In this document: positions 14,053 to 16,073 of the stretch, piece after piece
How positions within the stretch are numbered: the stretch's first letter is position 1
How the letters are laid out: each line of letters opens with the position of its first letter
NCBI GenBank assembly: GCA_017550765.1
Contig: JAFZOC010000217.1
Span: 1-16,073, forward strand
Length of the DNA stretch: 16,073 nucleotides
Origin: Oscillospiraceae bacterium
GTDB lineage: Bacteria; Bacillota_A; Clostridia; Oscillospirales; Oscillospiraceae
Reading direction: 5' to 3'
Notes under the pieces: generated by a model
What the model was told of the DNA's origin: nothing
The model's database searches: none
Seen by the model: the letters and a program-made list of their open reading frames with translations, nothing else
Position numbers and translations under genes: made by a program

Positions 14053-14307
14053 ATGACCGATATCCCTGTGATCGACCTGATCGCCACCGGGCGGAACATC
14101 GCCCGTCTGCGGGCCCTGGCCGGCTTGACCGTCCGGGACCTGCAGGACGTCTTCGGCTTCGGGACCCCTCAGGCGATCTACAAGTGGCAGCGGGGAGCCG
14201 CCCTGCCTACGGTGGACAACCTGGTGATCCTGGCCGCCGTGTTCGGCGTCGCGATCGAGGACATCCTGGTCGTACAGGGCGCCGCCGCGGTCCGGATCTC
14301 CGCCTGA
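14053..14307 (+). CDS. Small Xre-type helix-turn-helix regulator downstream of rtcB
   Basis: An 84-residue protein made almost entirely of a Cro/C1-type helix-turn-helix: GRNIARLRALAGLTVRDLQDVFGFGTPQAIYKWQRGAALPTVDNLVILAAVFGVAIEDIL (about residues 13-72). The PQAIYKWQ recognition helix and LPTVDNL are typical of a small single-domain group common in Clostridia. The ATG at 14053 follows AGGAAAGGAG at good spacing; longer upstream frames run through rtcB in another frame and are rejected. It follows rtcB in the same direction after 83 bases with no promoter that I can see, then a terminator, so it is probably co-transcribed and could regulate the rtcB unit. That regulatory link is an inference. 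Confidence 0.88.
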   Translation: MTDIPVIDLIATGRNIARLRALAGLTVRDLQDVFGFGTPQAIYKWQRGAALPTVDNLVILAAVFGVAIEDILVVQGAAAVRISA

Positions 14308-14366
14308 CGCCGGCGGGGGCATCCCCTCGCGCAGCCAAATCCCCGACAGCGCCGGCGGGGGCATCC
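14308..14366 (+). repeat. 17-bp direct repeat including the terminator's 5' arm
   Basis: CGCCGGCGGGGGCATCC occurs at 14308-14324, directly after the small regulator's stop codon, and again at 14350-14366, where it supplies the 5' arm of the terminator. Either copy could pair with the single 3' arm at 14371-14382. Confidence 0.75.
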
Positions 14367-14388
14367 GAAAGGATGCCCCCGCTCTTTT
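14355..14388 (+). terminator. Intrinsic terminator of the rtcB-Xre unit
   Basis: A perfect 12-bp stem (14355-14366 with 14371-14382) with a GAAA tetraloop is followed by TCTTTT. It closes the rtcB-regulator transcript. Confidence 0.85.
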
Positions 14389-14440
14389 CATACGGTCCCG
14401 CATCGCCGCGTTCCGCGGTCCCTCCCGCGCCGTGCCCGCC

Positions 14441-14884
14441 TCACAGCGCCTTCAGATAGAGGACCACCTCCCGGTCCCATCTGTTCCGGTAGCCGTAGCC
14501 GTCGCTCTCGAAGCCGAGCCCCTCGTGGAGGGCGACGCTGGCGGCGTTGTCCCGGCGGACCTGCTGCAGGACGATCCGATAGCCCTTCTCCGCCGCCCGC
14601 TCCATCAGCAGGACCATGGCGGCGCGGCCATAGCCCTTGCGCCGCTCCTCCGGCCAGATCTCCGGGCCCAGGGAGACAAGGCTCGGGCTGAGGCCCAGCA
14701 GGGAGATGCGCCCCACGATCCTTCCCTCCGCCACCACGGCGAACATCTCGAAGGGCCGCCCCTGATGGCTCCCCGCGTTCCAGGCGGCGATCGTCTCTAC
14801 GATCTCCTCAAGGCTCAGATCCGGGTGCTCCCAGCGCCGGATGAGCGCCGCGTCTTCCGGGCGGAACTGCCGCAGTCCGACCAT
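14441..14884 (-). CDS. GNAT-family N-acetyltransferase
   Basis: A 147-residue GNAT protein, which would transfer an acetyl group from acetyl-CoA to an amine of unknown identity. The CoA-binding motif A is EERRKGYGRAAMVLLM (about residues 79-94), preceded by the core strand EMFAVVAEGRIVGRISLLGLS, and followed by the motif B region NAASVALHEGLGFESDGY. Length is normal for a single GNAT domain. The ATG at 14884 directly follows the TAG stop of the upstream acetyltransferase gene (TAGATG), with AGGATGGGG as the ribosome site inside that gene's end, so the two are translationally linked. The gene ends at 14441, convergent with the rtcB unit. Confidence 0.92.
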   Translation of the reverse strand: MVGLRQFRPEDAALIRRWEHPDLSLEEIVETIAAWNAGSHQGRPFEMFAVVAEGRIVGRISLLGLSPSLVSLGPEIWPEERRKGYGRAAMVLLMERAAEKGYRIVLQQVRRDNAASVALHEGLGFESDGYGYRNRWDREVVLYLKAL

Positions 14885-15523
14885 CTATGCCCCATCCTTT
14901 CTGCTCTCTTCGTCCCGCACCACATGCCAGATCGCGCCCTCGCCGAAACCGCAGGCGGTGTAGAGCGCGAGAGGCCGGCAGGGGTCGTCCATCCTCCCGG
15001 AGACGGTGACGAAGCGCGCCCGGCCCTGCATCCGGCGCAGCAGCTCGCATACCACGAAGCGGCCCAGGCCCCGGCGCCGATGCGCCGGCGATACCTGGAT
15101 CCACTCCAGGATCCCCTCGCCGATGCGCCGGTCCAGTTCGCCGATCCCGCTGGCCGCGATCTGCCCGCCGGCGCCCTCCGCCACCGCGAGCCACAGCGTC
15201 CCGTCGTATGTCGGCCGGTCCCGATAGGCGTCCAGCTCCCCGGCGTCCACGCCGATGTCCCCGTAGCAGTCCCGGATGTGCCGCGCGAAGCCCGCCGCGT
15301 CGCAGTCCACCAGGGCGTAGCCCGCCGGGAGCTCCGGCCTCGGGAGCGCCTCCAGCCGGTGGACGCACTTGAAGTAGCGCGTATCCGTCCCCGGACAGCG
15401 CGCCGGATCGTAGGCGTCGTCGCGCAGGACGGCCATGTGCGCGCCGATCTTCATCCGCTCCGTCTTCCAGAACGGCAGGGACGAGGCCCCGCAGGGGTCC
15501 TGCAGATATGCGTCGGCTCTCAT
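14885..15523 (-). CDS. GNAT-family N-acetyltransferase with extended N-terminus
   Basis: A 212-residue protein with an N-terminal extension, MRADAYLQDPCGASSLPFWK, that belongs to a GNAT subgroup in which a DPC-SSLPFWK-like segment precedes the catalytic domain. The GNAT core follows from about residue 68 (GYALVDCDAAGFARHIRDCY), with TLWLAVAEGAGGQIAASGIGELD and a motif A of EWIQVSPAHRRRGLGRFVVCELLRRM. The C-terminal part PLALYTACGFGEGAIWHVVRDEE is the usual end. The start at 15523 follows GGAGG at a gap of seven bases. It is immediately followed by a second GNAT gene without any gap. Its first coding part (15409-15507) is repeated in inverted orientation at the right end of the window. The acceptor substrate is unknown. 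Confidence 0.92.
   Translation of the reverse strand: MRADAYLQDPCGASSLPFWKTERMKIGAHMAVLRDDAYDPARCPGTDTRYFKCVHRLEALPRPELPAGYALVDCDAAGFARHIRDCYGDIGVDAGELDAYRDRPTYDGTLWLAVAEGAGGQIAASGIGELDRRIGEGILEWIQVSPAHRRRGLGRFVVCELLRRMQGRARFVTVSGRMDDPCRPLALYTACGFGEGAIWHVVRDEESRKDGA
15409..15507 (-). repeat. Left arm of a 99-bp perfect inverted repeat
   Basis: This stretch, inside the N-terminal coding part of the 14885-15523 acetyltransferase gene, is the exact reverse complement of 15975-16073. The bases just outside the match (15508 and 15974) differ, but the short similarity continues beyond as GACGCA. Confidence 0.97.
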
Positions 15524-15610
15524 CTGTCATCCTCCGTCCGGACCGCGCACGTTCTCTTCGCGCTCTTATCCAAGCTCTTGCTCCCGTCTGTGTTTTATCC
15601 GTCTCGCCGC

Positions 15611-16045
15611 TCAGACCAGCTGGCCGGGCAGGCGCAGTTTCTCCTTCGGCGGGAAGCCCGCGTCGAAAGCCTCGAAGGCCTCCGGCTCCCGCTCCGCGCA
15701 GAAGTAGCCCTCCGGCGGGCCGTAGACGCCGGTGACGCCGTCCAGGTAGCCCGGGACCAGCTCCCGGCAGAGGAAGAAGGAGGCGTCCGCCCCCTCCGGC
15801 AGACCGTGATAGCGGATGCCGAAGCGGCTGGCGCAGGTGAAGCCGCTCTTCCCGTAGAAGCCGATGTCGCCCTCGAAGCAGAGGGCGCCGCAGCCCAGTC
15901 CGGCCGCCAGCTCTAGGGAGCGGTCCAGCAGGATCTTGCCGTAGCCCCGGCGCTTCAGATCCCGGGCGACGCAGATCTGCAGGACCCCTGCGGGGCCTCG
16001 TCCCTGCCGTTCTGGAAGACGGAGCGGATGAAGATCGGCGCGCAC
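15611..16045 (-). CDS. GNAT-family N-acetyltransferase, true N-terminus lost at a junction
   Basis: From about base 15985 down to the stop at 15611 this encodes a genuine GNAT C-terminal region. It starts at the CoA-binding loop (QICVARDLKRRGYGKILLDRS), then LAAGLGCGALCFEGDIGFYGKSGF, and the tail GVYGPPEGYFCAEREPEAFEAFDAGFPPKEK. That tail is typical of the YhbS-like GNAT subgroup, normally about 165-200 residues, so roughly a third is missing. The residues upstream in the open frame (MRADLHPLRLPERQG, from a GTG at 16045) are just the antisense of the neighbouring acetyltransferase gene, brought in by the inverted repeat. The frame stays open to the window edge, so the start given is nominal. 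Treat it as a truncated gene. Confidence 0.7.
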   Translation of the reverse strand: MRADLHPLRLPERQGRGPAGVLQICVARDLKRRGYGKILLDRSLELAAGLGCGALCFEGDIGFYGKSGFTCASRFGIRYHGLPEGADASFFLCRELVPGYLDGVTGVYGPPEGYFCAEREPEAFEAFDAGFPPKEKLRLPGQLV

Positions 16046-16073
16046 ATGGCCGTCCTGCGCGACGACGCCTACG
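15975..16073 (+). repeat. Right arm of a 99-bp perfect inverted repeat at the window end
   Basis: An exact reverse-complement copy of 15409-15507, running to the last base of the window. Read on the plus strand it encodes the N-terminal part of the neighbouring acetyltransferase (LQDPCGASSLPFWKTE onward). The junction coincides with an imperfect 17-base match: CGACGCAGATCTGCAGG here versus CGACGCATATCTGCAGG at the start of the other gene. Confidence 0.97.

Noticed and set aside
15508..15974. Firm call of a phase-variable invertible element
   Set aside because: The inverted repeats flank it, but the repeat ends exactly at the window edge, no recombinase is seen, and neither orientation restores an intact gene. 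An artefact or fold-back explanation is at least as good, so it is reported only as a possibility.
1..16073. CRISPR arrays, tRNA or rRNA genes, insertion sequences, phage genes
   Set aside because: No regularly spaced repeats with unique spacers, no cloverleaf-like T-arm sequences, and no transposase or phage structural protein motifs were found in any frame.

Overview
This window is high-GC DNA (GC-rich third codon positions throughout) with sigma-A-type promoters, strong AGGAGG-like ribosome sites, an ECF sigma/membrane-regulator pair, several DNA-binding regulators and GNAT acetyltransferases. Together these suggest a high-GC gut-type Clostridia (Oscillospiraceae-like) chromosome. That assignment is inferred from gene style, not from a marker gene. 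I see no tRNA, rRNA, CRISPR array, insertion sequence or phage gene.

Layout. (1) 3-503: the 3' end of a dihydrolipoyl dehydrogenase, closed by a 16-bp perfect terminator hairpin. (2) 649-5338: a divergent signalling locus. A lipoprotein with a propeller-like N-terminal half and a solute-binding-protein C-terminal half is on the minus strand. Opposite it are an ECF sigma factor and an overlapping single-pass membrane protein whose outer part is duplicated. (3) 5401-6117: a MerR regulator with a textbook 19-bp-spacer promoter and an inverted repeat inside the spacer. (4) 6220-9425: a histidine phosphatase (minus) divergent from a MATE exporter that is translationally coupled to an unrecognised membrane protein. 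(5) A perfect 42-bp palindrome sits between convergent genes. It is followed by an Xre/TPR regulator (minus) and an M28 metallopeptidase (minus), both with clear promoters that share a 12-bp core. (6) 12444-14388: a strong promoter, a short leader with a possible 41-codon ORF and a strong terminator, then rtcB (RNA ligase), a small Xre-type regulator and a terminator. (7) 14441-16073: three GNAT acetyltransferase genes on the minus strand, the last one truncated.

The last 99 bases (15975-16073) are an exact inverted copy of 15409-15507. This cuts off the true N-terminus of the last acetyltransferase. It most likely marks a fold-back or assembly junction at the contig end, though an invertible segment or real inverted duplication cannot be excluded from sequence alone.

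The parts with most potential for new biology are the rtcB leader/attenuator-like unit with its Xre partner, and the ECF sigma/duplicated-ectodomain/binding-lipoprotein locus, which has no transporter genes beside it.
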